DNA from: Symbiodinium natans
Taxonomy: Eukaryota > Sar > Dinophyceae > Suessiales > Symbiodiniaceae
DNA length: 64,000 bases
NCBI GenBank assembly: GCA_905221605.1
Contig: CAJNDS010002075.1
Span: 1-64,000 of the forward strand
Direction: 5' to 3'
In this document: one piece after another, positions 1 to 11,068 of the stretch
Layout: every line of letters begins with the position of its first letter
How positions within the stretch are numbered: the stretch's first letter is position 1
The notes under the pieces: model-generated
What the model was told of the DNA's origin: nothing
The model's input: the letters and a program-made list of their open reading frames with translations, nothing else
Database searches by the model: none
Position numbers and translations under genes: made by a program

Positions 1-34
1 ACCCCCCAACCCCCCAACCCCCCAACCCCCAACC
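1..34. repeat. CCCCCCAA short tandem repeat
   Basis: Four copies of a C5-6AA unit open the window. It differs from the TTTAGGG-type repeats found elsewhere here. It is probably a simple repeat cut by the window edge. Confidence 0.8.
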
Positions 35-715
35 GCGCTTCACACGCACAACGCAACCGATAAATATTTCTACCGTGCCCTAAACCTGCGCGTGCCTGGC
101 AAAGTTTCCAGAGTTGTTTTGATGTTGGCTGTTGGAACAAATTACCAACACCTACCCTGCATTATGGCTGCTGCTGTTGGTACTTATGCAAGAGCAATAT
201 TGGTATTCCTGATTTGTGTTCTGTGCTTTGCTGAAGTTGCTTTTGATGCCAGTTGTGAGCAGCAAGGGTGCCACCAATTAGCAAAAGAAGTCATGCAGCC
301 CTGGGAGAAAGGATGCTCAGCAGGTTTCAGGATCTGTGCCATTATCATGCTGTGCCGGAGCTCTATCACGATCTCTTGCCCCTTGAACGAAACCAGCTCT
401 GGATTAGCCAGGTGAACCAAATCGTAGCTTACGTCTGCCATGTCTGAAGAAGTACCCGCAGGGCCTGCTCCGATGAAAAGCAGGGCATGGAGCTGTGGGA
501 CCTTGCAAGACAGCAAGGAGCAGCTTGAGAGGCAACAGGTGAAGATCGAGCCCAAGCCAAGCCATGAGGATCTCGAAGCACAGCTCGAGGAGGGGTTCTA
601 TATCCGTTAGACCCACCAAGGTTCCGTAGGGAAACACGCAAGTAAGCCACGAGTAAGCCGGAATTCGCAAATGGTTTTTAACTCTATAGTAGACAGTGTA
701 TTCTACATACACATA
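35..715. other. No recognised gene
   Basis: Mixed-composition sequence with open frames on both strands up to about 120 codons. None shows a domain, a repeated motif or a convincing exon boundary. I see nothing I can name. Confidence 0.5.
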
Positions 716-828
716 TGGGGGTTTCCGAAAATGGGGGGGGGGGGTGTACTGCACTCGGTTGGGGGTTCCTATAATAAAGTAGTATTCGGGTGTATGTTAG
801 GGGTGTACCCTTATTTTCGGAAATGCCC
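716..828. mobile_element. Short inverted-repeat element, family B (copy 1)
   Basis: The left end reads GGGGGTTTCCGAAAATGGGG and the right end TTATTTTCGGAAATGCCC, which are inverted relatives. The middle holds the family's G-rich and CCTATAATA/AGTAGTATT-like core. The same ends occur at eight other places in the window. The length of about 110 bp and absence of coding suit a MITE. No clean target duplication is visible here. Confidence 0.55.
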
Positions 829-837
829 ATACGTGAG

Positions 838-967
838 TATGTATATATCTTTATATATATATATATACATACACACACACACATTTGCATACAGATTCAT
901 ATTTACATATATATATATACAGATATATATATATATATATACAGATATAGATTAATATCATATATAA

Positions 968-1011
<44 letters not shown>

Positions 1012-1045
1012 TTACATCACATATATATATATATATGTGTGTGTA
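838..1045. repeat. TA/CA-rich microsatellite
   Basis: About 200 bp of (TA)n broken by ACACAC and TATTTATA interruptions. The 'YIYIYI' open frames across it are translation artefacts. Confidence 0.9.
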
Positions 1046-1081
1046 CACAGGTATAATGTGTTTACACAAGTATGTTAATCA

Positions 1082-3958
1082 TTGTCGACCAGACCACAGG
1101 CTTTGAAAGCAAGACGTGCTGCGCTGGCTGCAAAGCGTGTTCCTACTCAACAGAGCCAATCCACTCCAGCGTGCAATCTGAAGATGATGCGTGGGGAGCA
1201 CACGGGCCAAACCCCCGAAGAGAAGCCTGATGAGCAAGCGATGCCCACACCCAAGAAGACCCCCAAGAAGGCGACGTGCTGCTACAAGTTCACCATCAGT
1301 ATATATAAACCCTGTAAACCCTACCCTGAACCCTATAACCCTAAACCCTAAACGACACCACACCCTGGACCAGGCATTGTTCAACAGCCCCGAAGTGGAC
1401 GAGGCACGCCCAGTGACTGATTTCCGCGCCGGTTCCGGAGAGTGCCCAGAGCACCCAGAGCTGGAGCGCCTCAGGGCAGAGAATGCGCGACTGAAGGATC
1501 AGTTGCAGCGCGTGTCCGCAGACTTACAGGATGCCCGGAGTGCTGTCGTTCGGGGTGGTGCAGAGAAGAAGGGGTTGGATGAGGAGGATCTTGAGGACGC
1601 TTTGGAGGCTGATGTGTCAGGCGAGGCCTTACGCAAGCGCCTGTGGCGGCTTTGCAAGGCCGACTCTCGGGGGCGACGCTTCTACATTAACTAAACTGGC
1701 CAACCCAAAAAGTCCCGAAGCCCGAAACCTGACTCTGTGCACTTGGCCAGCTGGCGGAGCTGAGGCGATTGAAGGTGCCCCAGCACATCCATGACCTTTG
1801 GAAGAAGGGGGGTGCGGACAGGGCGAAGCTGGGTGAGTTGCTTGTTCAAGCAAATCTAAAGAAGGACTGCTTGGGCTGCACAGTTTCCAAGTCCCCAGAT
1901 CTTCCAAAACCCCTTCGCTAAGTATCATACTTGTGAACTAGGGCGTTGTCCTTCATTAAGGGTTTGTAAGGGTTTATAGGGTCTAGGGTTTATAGGGTTT
2001 AATTAGGGTTCAATAGGGTTTAGGGTTGAAAGGGATGGGGTTTAGGGTATATAGGGTTTAGGGTTTGGGTCTCCAAAGCCTGGTTGAGTCAACCGCCTGC
2101 CCAAACCACCTGAAGGCGCCCCACACCTGGTAATGCACAGCCTTCCTCGGTGTTATCGTGCTAGTGTACACTGTTGGTTTGCAAACTATACCCCAAAAAG
2201 AGGCAAACAAGCTGTCAGCGACATTCCAAACACATCCCGAATCTTCGACGAAGTCCCAAAAACACTTCGTGAAGCCCCTTCCTTCCCTCAAACAAAACCG
2301 AATAACCCAATTATGACTTACAAACCCCCTACTCTGAGTATTATAGGATGACTTAGAACTCGGGTTATATGTACCCGCGTGACAGGACGACTTCGTGCGC
2401 CTCGTCGAGATTCGCAAGCAGGAGGACGAGGCTGTGAGCCTCTTGCAGAAAGGTCGCTGGGCGTCCGAGGATGTGATGCGGGAGGAGATGCGTTTGAAGG
2501 AGACCCTTTGCTTGTTAACTTTCGGTTCCATGAGTCCTTTGCTCCAAAACATAAACTTTTTCGTGTCCCAAAACCGAATTCATACTGAGGAAGCGCATCA
2601 AAGCCATCAAGGAGTACTGTTCCCAGAGAGCTGGGTACACAAAGTAGCCTGGCCTGTCGTTTCCTGAACAATCAATACGGAACCCATTAGCCTGAAATCT
2701 CACCCAACTACACACGTGCACCTAGGAAAGACAAGTACGAGGAAGGGGTGCTTGTTTACTGGGTCGAAGCTGAAGTGGAGGGGGAGTGGAGCAAGAAAAC
2801 CGGGACATCCAAAGAAGAGCTGCTCCACTACGAGACCGACATGCCAGCAGAGGATGTTGCTGGCTTTGCTTCAGCCGGCCTCTCTTTTGATGGGCCATCT
2901 ATGCTAGGACATGCTAGAGAGAGTGTCACCGCAATCGCGCCCGTTTAGGTCCCATATAACGGTTTAGGGTTTAGGGTTATATAGGGCTTAGGGTTAATGC
3001 AGGACCGAACGAAGACAGCAGCCGTTCTGTTGCACCCGCAAGTAGCGCAGCTGCTGTGCCACTCCCTCAAATGCAGACTGGCGAGATGCCCTCCCAGTAC
3101 ATTCTAAAGTACCTTGATGGCATCCAGAAACGCAGCGCCAAGATGGCGGAGACTTGACTTCAAGGGTTGTCGCATCCTAAACCCTGTAAACCCTAAACCT
3201 TACACACCCTAAACCCTAAACCCTATAAACCCTAAACCCTATAAACCCTAAACCCTAAAACCCTAAACCCTAAACCTTATAAACCCTAAACCCTATCTGT
3301 GTGACTTTGAAAACCTTGCAATGCCTAAGTAAGGAGCTGAAGAGGAAGTACGAGGAAGTGCCTGCTGAGCACAAGACCAATGTGCATACCTCGCCCCCTA
3401 GCCATTGAATATGTTTCTTCGTAGAATCCGTCGCTGTAATTCTATAAGTCAGACAAGCCTGAGTCTCAGGCTGATCACGAAGCTCGGCACGGTGATCGAT
3501 GGCCTGGAAGTGAAATCCAGGGACATCACCGAAATCTATTCTTCGGGTGCGGTTGAAGGATACACTCCGGGGCTGCTTGGCGCGACGACAGTCCCCAACA
3601 TATGTACCCAGCTTGTCCTACAAAAGCATATAGAGTTTTTTCGTTCGTTATCCCACCTAGGAACGAGACCGATCTCAGAGGATTGTACAAGGAATCCCAG
3701 AAGCTGACAGACCCTGAGTTGCCACACACAGCGCTGCTTCACTTGGCTTGCTTCTGTAACCCGAATATTTTTGGTGTCGTGACTGTGCTAGGTGCCAGGA
3801 GACTGTGAATCTGGAAGCTCGAGCGCGGAACATCCCCATCCCCAAAGCCAAAGCAAAGTCACTCGCTGGGAAGCCCAAAGCGAAGGCGAAGCCGAAGGCG
3901 AGAGTTCAGGACGCGTCCCCCGAACCCAAGCCTAAGCCCAAGAAGAGATCCCACAAGT
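1082..3958 (+). CDS. Intron-rich gene of an unnamed family I associate with dinoflagellates
   Basis: Coding islands in one direction are separated by telomere-like introns. In order: a basic N-terminal piece (1,082-1,290, with 'PTPKKTPKKATCC'); a coiled-coil piece (1,377-1,670, 'ELERLRAENARLKDQLQ'); 'LKVPQHIHDLWKKGGADRAK' (about 1,768-1,870); 'FVRLVEIRKQEDEAVSLLQK' (about 2,377-2,500); 'KRIKAIKEYCSQRAGYT' (about 2,590-2,640); 'KDKYEEGVLVYWVEAEVEGE' (about 2,718-2,930); a piece ending 'ILKYLDGIQKRSAKMAET' (about 3,003-3,156); 'LITKLGTVIDGLEVKSRDI' (about 3,465-3,590); and a Lys/Pro/Ala-rich basic tail ending at TGA 3,956-3,958. I recall many dinoflagellate proteins with the same order (VP..I...W..GG..R..L, then YWVE, then VEGYT), but I know no function. 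Exon edges are approximate and the start is not established. It may form one element with the transposase-like frame that follows in the same direction. Confidence 0.55.
1310..1352. repeat. Intronic CCCTAAA-type tract
   Basis: Degenerate CCCTAAA/CCCTATAA copies fill the presumed intron between the first two coding islands. Similar intronic tracts lie at 1,955-2,065 (TTTAGGG sense), 2,955-2,995 and 3,176-3,292 (CCCTAAA sense). They flank coding islands directly. Confidence 0.7.
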
Positions 3959-4579
3959 GATTAGACAGCCGTCGCAGAGATGGCAGACTTCCAGAGATTT
4001 TGATGCTTTGGCAGCATGGCCAAATTTTGAAAGTTGCATCTTCCCTAAATAAAATAGACGCTGCGTATACTCTGGCCTGCTGCGCTCCATACTTTCGTAT
4101 GGCTTTCTATGACTGTAGGCAGATGCAGAAGCTGCTCTGGAATTGTTTGTAAAATCACAAAGCCCGCTCTTGACTCCTGATCTCATCCCGGCGGGCTGTT
4201 CGCAGAAAACCTGTTTGCTGCCTGTTGCCTGGAAGGAATCTTTTTGCGCTTGCTCATGTTTCGCAACACAAGCCTTGCAAGCCAGGCCCTGAGCCTCCTG
4301 GACCAATGCTGAAAACTTTGGCTCTTGCTCTGGCCGATGGAGTGGGGCACTAAGTGGGGGCCTTGAAGGACATCGGCCGTGGATCTCAAATCTCGTTGTT
4401 TTCTGTATACGTAGTATAGTTGTTTCCCTTTTTACTAAAGAACCCGAACCCTATATATATATATATATATATTTGTATATTTGTTTCCCTCATATTTGTT
4501 TCCCTCATTACCCCTAGCCCAGATCGCCTGTACAGTGAAACGCTTTGCTCTTTCATACAGTACAGGCAGATAGGAGTGA
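3959..4579. other. Non-coding interval, possible unresolved exon
   Basis: No recognised gene. It contains a short (TA)n run at 4,452-4,472. Because the downstream frame has no early ATG, an upstream exon of that gene may lie here, but I could not identify it. Confidence 0.4.
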
Positions 4580-6511
4580 GCTACCTGTTTGCGCGTTCCT
4601 GAATCCTCCCAAAAGCTAGTGGCCAACCCTAAAACGCTCCTTCCGAAATCTCGCGACTTCACTGCAAGCCCGCTTTTGAAGTATAACCCTTTCACCATCA
4701 GCCCACTTCAGGCCCCGGGCTCGCGCATCAAAAGGCTGGCGAAAAGCGCCTTGGAGGAAAGGGGGCCAGAGGGTGTAACGTCAGGCCTACGCTTGGCTGC
4801 GAACGGGGATTTGCAGCATGCGGAGCGTGACTTGTTAAGTTTGTTTCGTAGTCTAGGAATGTCAATGGAGGTTCGCATCAGCCAGTATAGGTTTGGCCTG
4901 ACGGTTCTTCCTCACATGAAAGTGCGGGACTGGTGGAGCTACTTGTTGAAGAAGCGATCACCACTAGTGCTCGGTGGTTTTGAGCGACACCAGCCCGAAG
5001 CTGAGTTGGCCATGGAATGCTTCTGGCAAAATCTTCGGGGCTGCATGCCGGATCATTCCTTGTACAGCACCCACAATGACAGGCTGGAAGACTGCGTGCC
5101 ATTCTTATTGTTCCTGGATGAGGGAACTGGGCTTCGGAAGTCGGGGGTCTTGGTTGTCAGCATGCAGCCAATTGTGGGTAAGGGCACTGCTAGCAAGTTC
5201 TTGTCGGAAATGCACAATTCTGCCCGGGAGCTAGATCGTGCAGGCCTGAAACAGCTTATGTCGGAGTGCCAAGAACACAATGCAGCTGGAAGAACGTATG
5301 ACTCCAGATTCCTGTACACTGTCCTACCCAAAAAAACTTACCACAAAACAGGCAACCTGACTAAGCTCCTAGACAAGCTGGCCGATGAATGCATCGACGT
5401 GATGAGGAATGGGTTGCAGGTTGGGTCCAAGGTGTACTATCCTGTGTGTCTAGGGGTCAAAGGAGATGCGCCGATGCTCATGCGTGTGGGCAACATGACC
5501 CGGGGCTTTACACACATGGGTGCGGGGCGTGGTTGCTGTTTCGAATGCCAGGCCGGAGAGCCGGGGTTTCACTTCGAGGACACGACCCTCTCCCCAGACT
5601 GGGAGTCCTCCGTGCACACTGTAAGGCCCTACACTGACCCGAGTCCTTTACTTCGAATTCCAGCCTGGCGTGTGCCGGAGCAGTTCTTCAGAAGGGATCC
5701 GTTTCACACCTTCAAGCAGTCTATCGGTTGCTCATTTCTTTCGTCCAGCATCGTTCTGTTGACGTGTGACTTTGGCTATTTTCACGTGCCCGGTAGTAGT
5801 GATGCTGTTGCAGAGCTGCTTGGTCGTGCGTATGCTGATTTTGCTCATTGGACAAAGAAAGAGTGGCATGGAAAGACCATGCAGTCTTTGAAAATGTTCA
5901 CGAAGGATTTGTTCCACTGGAGCCGCAAAGATGCTTTTCCAGCAGGCCGATTCAAAGGAGGGGATTGTATGCTGATGCTCCGATGGCTGCAGCATCTGTT
6001 GACGCACGGCTTTGTTTCGCAGTCCTCCGATCCTCCGTGTCGACAGGGTCCCAGTCCAGTGCTCACTCCAATGGAGATCTGGCACAAGCCCTTTCTTGAA
6101 AGCATGTTGGAGGCCTGCGAGGCCGGGTTGCGATTTTTCCACCTGATGCATCGCAACGGGATCTGGCACAATCGAGAGCTCACTCATGAGATGGGGTTGT
6201 GCGCTGCCAAGTTCACTTCGTCATTCTCACGTTTGGCCCAGCTATGTCATGGGCGCCAGCTGCCCCGTTTCCACCTCGTGCCATCGCTCCATGCGATGCA
6301 TCATTTCTTTCTGGATTCCAAGCATTTCCTAGAGCGTCGGCCACGCCAGACATACTGTCTTTCTGCTGCTGTATCAGGGTGCGAAGCAGACGAAGACTTC
6401 GTAGGAAAAGTGGCGAGGTTGACAAGGAAAGTGCATGCTCGCTCGACAGCCCAAAGGACGTTGGAGCGTTATTGTGTGAAGATGTGGTGTGAAACACAAA
6501 ACTTGAGATGA
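4580..6511 (+). CDS. Transposase-like protein (Tnp2/CACTA-like layout), probable 3' exon
   Basis: An intronless frame of about 640 codons with no homopolymer or repeat artefacts. The frame opens after a TGA at 4,577. The first ATG codons are near 4,859 (residues 91 and 93 counted from 4,589), so 5' coding probably comes from another exon. Visible blocks, counted from 4,589: 'LLFLDEGTGLRKSG' with D177; 'VCLGVKGDAPML' with D293; 'MTRGFTHMG' then a Cys pair region 'CCFEC' (316-320); and 'RRDPFHTFKQSIG' with D370 and H373. An Asp in a hydrophobic strand, then GDxP and a small Cys motif about 115 residues later, recalls Tnp2-type DDE transposases; that comparison is inference. I also recall near-identical high-copy proteins in dinoflagellates. 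No terminal inverted repeats were found around it. Confidence 0.5.
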   Translation, partial: ATCLRVPESSQKLVANPKTLLPKSRDFTASPLLKYNPFTISPLQAPGSRIKRLAKSALEERGPEGVTSGLRLAANGDLQHAERDLLSLFRSLGMSMEVRISQYRFGLTVLPHMKVRDWWSYLLKKRSPLVLGGFERHQPEAELAMECFWQNLRGCMPDHSLYSTHNDRLEDCVPFLLFLDEGTGLRKSGVLVVSMQPIVGKGTASKFLSEMHNSARELDRAGLKQLMSECQEHNAAGRTYDSRFLYTVLPKKTYHKTGNLTKLLDKLADECIDVMRNGLQVGSKVYYPVCLGVKGDAPMLMRVGNMTRGFTHMGAGRGCCFECQAGEPGFHFEDTTLSPDWESSVHTVRPYTDPSPLLRIPAWRVPEQFFRRDPFHTFKQSIGCSFLSSSIVLLTCDFGYFHVPGSSDAVAELLGRAYADFAHWTKKEWHGKTMQSLKMFTKDLFHWSRKDAFPAGRFKGGDCMLMLRWLQHLLTHGFVSQSSDPPCRQGPSPVLTPMEIWHKPFLESMLEACEAGLRFFHLMHRNGIWHNRELTHEMGLCAAKFTSSFSRLAQLCHGRQLPRFHLVPSLHAMHHFFLDSKHFLERRPRQTYCLSAAVSGCEADEDFVGKVARLTRKVHARSTAQRTLERYCVKMWCETQNLR

Positions 6512-7249
6512 ACGTGCAATCCTTGAACTGGACTTGCCTGTTTAACCCCTTCAACCCCTAATAAACTATATAATGCGAAAAGATGGTGACCCTCTCAAAG
6601 TGCTGAGCACCACGCGGGACAGAGTCGCAGAAGCCGACGACCAGGTCGAGCCACGTGGCGGGAAGGAAAGGTTGCACAAGGGGTGGGTTTCGAAGGGCAG
6701 GCTGAACATTGTTCTGTGGATGGCATCTATGTTCCGGGTTATCGTCTTACAGTTGGTGCAACGAGGCGTTTTTTTGAGATACATGCGTTTTTGGCTAAGC
6801 AATGCGTTTTGTGGGGTACAAGGACATGAAGGCGAAAAAGGGAAGGCACCCGGAGGTATAGGTAGGGTTTAGGGTGTAGGGTTTAGGGTTTAGGGTTTAG
6901 GGTTTAGGGCTTAGGGTTTAGGGTTGAGGGTCCAGGAAAGTGCCTGAAACACCTGCCGTGAGTCTCCGACTCAAGTCTTTGACTGTGAGTGGTCTCAACT
7001 TCGGCACGGCACGGTTCTAGGGTTTAGGGTTTAGGGTTGACTGCGACCGTTTCTGTGACAGAGGCACTACCGCAGAAGCTTTCTTCTCCTCCAATAGCCG
7101 AGGAACTTGACAAGCTTAAACATTGCCATTCCTACTCAACAAGGAAAACCCCAAAAAAACAAGTTTTTCCCTGGCTATGTGGTGACGAAGAATTGGTGAA
7201 GCTTGCCCTATGCTGCTTCGCCTGCATGTCCGCTCCAGCCAATAGCGCG
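6512..7249. other. Interval with telomere-like tracts; no confident gene
   Basis: TTTAGGG tracts at 6,865-6,935 and 7,018-7,038 divide short unique stretches. Frames of up to 99 codons at 6,573-6,872 and 73 codons at 7,037-7,258 show no motif. They could hold exons, as islands between such tracts do elsewhere in the window. Confidence 0.4.
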
Positions 7250-7344
7250 AAACCCTAAACCCTAAACCCTAAACCCTAAACCCTAAACCCTAAACCCTAA
7301 ACCCTAAACCCTAAACCCTAAACCCTAAACCCTAAACCCTAAAC
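7250..7344. repeat. Interstitial telomere-like array, CCCTAAA
   Basis: About 13 nearly perfect CCCTAAA heptamers. It continues beyond unique sequence with a second array at 7,683-7,819. It is interstitial, not a chromosome end, because unique sequence lies on both sides. Confidence 0.95.
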
Positions 7345-7682
7345 TGCATGTCTGTCCTGCCTGCAGGTGGTTCTGAGCTAAGGGGTGTACGGGAAGGGAA
7401 GTGTAAGGGGCACCAAGAAAGCGGAAACACAAACAAATTAAATCAAACTACGTAGCCTAAACACCCTAAACTCTGACCCCCAATCCTAAACCAGAAGCCC
7501 CGGGTTTCAACAAACCCTAACCCCTCAACCCTGAACTCACAGCACCCCCAACCCTCAGCCTTCAGCCCCCTTGACCCTCAACCCTGGACCCTCAAACTGG
7601 CTGGTTCTTCACAGGGAATGAGGGAATGAGGTACCCTATATGCCCCCTCATTCCCTGCTAAGAACCAGTGGAAAAGCCCTCT

Positions 7683-7819
7683 ACCCTAAACCCTAAACCC
7701 TAAACCCTAAACCCTAAGCCTAAACCCTAAACCCTAAACCCTAAACCCTAAACCCTAAACCCTAAACCCTAAACCCTAAACCCTAAACCCTAAACCCTAA
7801 ACCCTAAACCCTAAACCCT
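7683..7819. repeat. Interstitial telomere-like array, CCCTAAA
   Basis: About 19 heptamers with one CCTAAG variant near the start. It abuts directly an island that reads as a minus-strand exon (7,820-7,930). Confidence 0.95.
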
Positions 7820-10548
7820 GCATCTGAGTCTGCGTCTGGAGGATGGAGTAGTTCAGCGCCGCGCTGACGGAGAGGAGCTCGCAGGCGTCCACGGAGGGGC
7901 TGGGGATGGATATCTTCTCCTCGCTTGCTTTAGGGTCTAGGGTCTATAGGGTCTATAGGGTCTATAGGGTCTATAGGGTCTATAGGGTCTATAGGGTCTA
8001 TAGGGTCTATAGGGTCTATAGGGTCTATAGGGTCTATAGGGTCTAGGGTCTGGGGTCTAGGGTTTAGGGTTCAGGGTTCAGGGTTTAGGGTTTAGGGTTT
8101 AGGGTACCCCGGTAACCATGCTGAAATACTGTTGTCAGCAGTGAGGATACCCTTCTTAGGGTTGGTCACTTTATGAGGGAGCCTGACCCAAAACAAAAAG
8201 GGCAAGAAGGTACCACCAGGCTACCAAGGCTGTGGTTTGCTCTCCAGCCTTAGGGGTTAGGGTTTAGGGTTTAGGGTCTGGGGTTTAGGGAAGAGGGTTG
8301 AAGCTTTCGAGTTCAGGGTTTCCGGCTTAGGGTTTGGAGTTTAGGGTTTCGGGTTGAGGGTTTGGGGCCTTTTGCTTGCTTGTTGGCCTTTTGCTTGCTT
8401 GTTTCCCTTGCTCAGGTGCAGGTTACCCCAGGCACAATGAGAATTATCGTCTTTGCGCGTTTTTGTTTTGGTTTTGATGAGTTGAGGGTCCACCTTAAGA
8501 TCCCAAAACCCACCTGTCGGTAGGTTACCGAAGATGCCTATAAGGGGCTTTGTATCAAGAGCCCGCAAAAAAAGTAGGTTCTGTGTTCTTAACGTCGTGT
8601 TCAGGTTGTAGAGCTTCAGGTTTAGACGGTCATCATGGGTGGCTCGGGATCCCGGAGTTTAGGGGGGGTTCAGGGTTATGGGAGGGGAATCCTAAACTAA
8701 ACCCTTAACCCTTAACCCCTAACCCTAAACCCTAAACCCTAAACCCTAAACCCTAAACCCTAAACCCTAAACCCAATGTGGGCGTTGGGCTTGCAAAGGT
8801 TCTCGGTCGTTTTGGCATCGGTTTCAAGGGCGCCGTGGGCTTTCAGTGAGTCTTTACAGTGACCCAAACCCTGAACCCTAAACCCTAAACCCTAAACCCT
8901 GAACCCTGAACCCTGAACCCTAACCCTAAACCCTAAACCCTAAACCCTAAACCCTAAATCCTAAACCCTAAACCCTAAACCCTAAACCCTAAACTCTAAA
9001 CCCTAAACCCTAAACCCTAAACCCTAAACCCGAACCCACGTAGTGCCCGGGCTGGGGAGGGGCATGTTAGCTCACAATTCGGATGGACTTCGGGTTTAAG
9101 GTTTAGGGTTTAGGGTTTAGGAGGGCTTTAAAGGCTTAGTGTTATGGGCTGGCCCCTTAAAAACCAACAGCAAAATACGTATTCCCAAATATGATCCTCT
9201 TAAGCCCAATGAGCGAAAAGACAAAAGCTAAAATCTCTCAAGGGCCTACCCAGAAAGGGCTTTCAATGCCTTTAGGGTTTACCCCCGACCCGAAACCCTA
9301 AGGTGTAAACCCCAAACCCTAAACCCCAAAAGGGGCTTCAAGGCTTCACTGGTTGAGGGCTTTCAAGGGCTTTGGGGTTGAGAGGGCCAAACTTGAAGAT
9401 TCCCAGCGCCACCTCGTGCAGGTCCAGTGACTCTGCCTCGGATGCCTGCTGGGAGAGGCACTGGGACTGGCTTATCCTAAACCCCTCAACCCTCAACCCT
9501 ATAACCCTAGAAGTCTTCTTTGGCCTCCTTGGCCCAAACCCTGAACCCTAAGCCCTAAACCTAGAAGCCTTCTTGGGCCTCTTTGACCCCCATGTTGGGT
9601 GAGGGGCGGCCGGCAAAGAGACCTGAAAATGCTATCGAAATGATGAGGGGCGGCCGGCAAAGAGACCTGAACATGCTATCGAAATGATGAGGGGCGGCCG
9701 GCAAAGAGACCTGAAAATGCTATCGAAATGATGAGGGGCGGACGGCAAAGAGACCTGAAAATGCTATCGAAATTATGAGGGGGGGCCGGCAAAGAGACAT
9801 CGAAATGATGAAGGGCGGCCGGCAAAGAGAAGGCTTCACCCCAACCCTAAACCCTAAACCCTAAACCCTAACCCCTAAGCCCTAAACCCTAAACCCTAAA
9901 CCCTAAACCCTAAACCCTAAACCCTAAACCCTAAACCCAAAACCCAACCCGATATCAGAGGCCTCCCAGATGAGTCTTGATGCAGATCTCTGTTTTGTGT
10001 AAGCCGCGGATCTAAGAGGTCTAGGTAGGGCCAAAAGAGTTGTTTGGCAAACATTGAAACCCAAGCCCGTAAGCCCAAAAGCGCTCAAGCCAAATGAAGC
10101 AGCGTTTGGGGTTTAGGGTTGAGGGTTAAGGGCCGAGAAAAGAGCAATGCCCAATGGCTTAATCGCCTAAAGCCTCACAAATCCGTTGAGAAGGTGCGGT
10201 GAGTCAACCTACTCATAAGCCTTAAAACCCCACATAAACCTTAAAACCCGAAAACCAAAACCTAAAAATCCCAGGCCCCTAAGCCCTAAACCCTGAAATC
10301 TGCACCCGAAGACCCTGGCCCTGATAGAAGTAGGGTTGTAAGTAGGGTAGCTGTGATTGCACCCTTATTAAGGGCACTCATTCCCCTAAACCCTAAACCC
10401 TAAACCCTAAACCCTAAACCCTAAACCCTAAAGGCCCTAAACCCTAAACCCTAAACCCCAGAAACCATCGCATGCCAAGATGCTTCCTCTCGCAAAGCCA
10501 AGGTTGCTAAGGTGGCGTAGAACACCTTCGCACGGACACCATCAGGGT
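7820..10548 (-). CDS. Candidate minus-strand gene: exon islands between telomere-like tracts
   Basis: Several non-repetitive islands translate without stops only on the minus strand and look like protein. In transcription order: about 10,548-10,466 'VFYATLATLALREEASWH'; about 9,472-9,393 'SEAESLDLHEVALGIFKFG'; and about 7,928-7,822 'KISIPSPSVDACELLSVSAA'. Two islands are followed on the minus strand by GC (GCAGGGTTTAGGG after 7,822; GCCCTC after about 9,393), the donor dinucleotide used throughout the resolved genes here. The introns would consist mostly of TTTAGGG repeats. I do not recognise the protein and cannot prove the islands belong to one gene. Confidence 0.35.
7929..8106. repeat. Variant telomere-like array, TCTATAGGG 9-mers
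   Basis: About a dozen copies of TCTATAGGG grade into TTTAGGG and TTCAGGG at the right end. The 9-bp unit is a telomere-like heptamer with two extra bases, homogenised locally. Confidence 0.9.
8690..9040. repeat. Interstitial CCCTAAA arrays around a short unique island
   Basis: Arrays at 8,700-8,774 and 8,866-9,033 flank an island (8,775-8,862) that begins after CCCTAAACCC and ends at a GTGAG-like site. The island may be an exon, but neither strand gives a recognisable protein. Confidence 0.85.
9600..9830. repeat. 44-bp tandem repeat
   Basis: About five copies of a 44-bp unit beginning GAGGGGCGGCCGGCAAAGAG and ending GCTATCGAAATGAT, with a shortened copy near 9,780. The copies differ by one or two bases. 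It lies between telomere-like tracts and encodes nothing obvious. Confidence 0.9.
9838..9945. repeat. Interstitial CCCTAAA array
   Basis: About 14 heptamers, some with CCCCTAAG variants. Another array of the same sense lies at 10,384-10,456. Confidence 0.9.
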
Positions 10549-10797
10549 TTAGGGGCGTTGTGGTTTGGGGTGTAGGGTTTAGGGCTTATTGATTGTATTT
10601 GTGCATTTGAGAAAATGTCTGAATTTAGGGTTTAGGGTTTATAGGATAGGGCACTGGCGTTTCTAGGGGTTAGGTTTTAGGGTACCTTATGTACGGCTCC
10701 TCTGAGCCTTGGTGTATACACCGGGAAAGCATCTCCCCTCAGAGGCTTCTGCATAATTCTCAAATGGTTTAGGGTTTAGGGTTTAGGGTTTAGGGTT

Positions 10798-10802
10798 TAG
10801 GG
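10798..10802. other. Target-site duplication, left copy (TAGGG)
   Basis: TAGGG immediately precedes the left LTR and TAGGG immediately follows the right LTR (19,626-19,630). Because both flanks are TTTAGGG repeats the match could be partly fortuitous, but 5 bp is the usual length for LTR elements. Confidence 0.7.
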
Positions 10803-11068
10803 TGCGGAGCTGCAGTTTGTATTCAGGAATTGTGTTAGGGTTGAAGGAAAAAGGGTCAATGCACCCGATAATACTTGGCTCAAGGATGGCCAAGCGCCAG
10901 TCCGAAAAAAGCTTCGTGTGCCTGGGGTTGGGTTGTAGGAACCTGTGGTTTCCTCTCCCTCTCCTTGTGGTAAACCTTAATCCTCTTAGTGTGTGTTTCG
11001 GTTCAGGGAGTTCATCTAGGCAACCAAGGGTTGAGTTTCTTCCTTTTCCCCTTTCGGTTGCCCCCGTA
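10803..11068 (+). repeat. 5' LTR (266 bp)
   Basis: It begins TGCGGAGCTGCAG and ends GGTTGCCCCCGTA. It matches the right copy base for base except one C/T difference near 10,984 (TCCTCTTAG against TCCTTTTAG). The ends TGCGG...CCGTA are an imperfect inverted repeat. Confidence 0.92.

Noticed and set aside
4589-4860. Translation start of the transposase-like protein at 4,589
   Set aside because: The codon there is TTG. The first ATG codons in frame are near 4,859, so the real start is either there or in an upstream exon.
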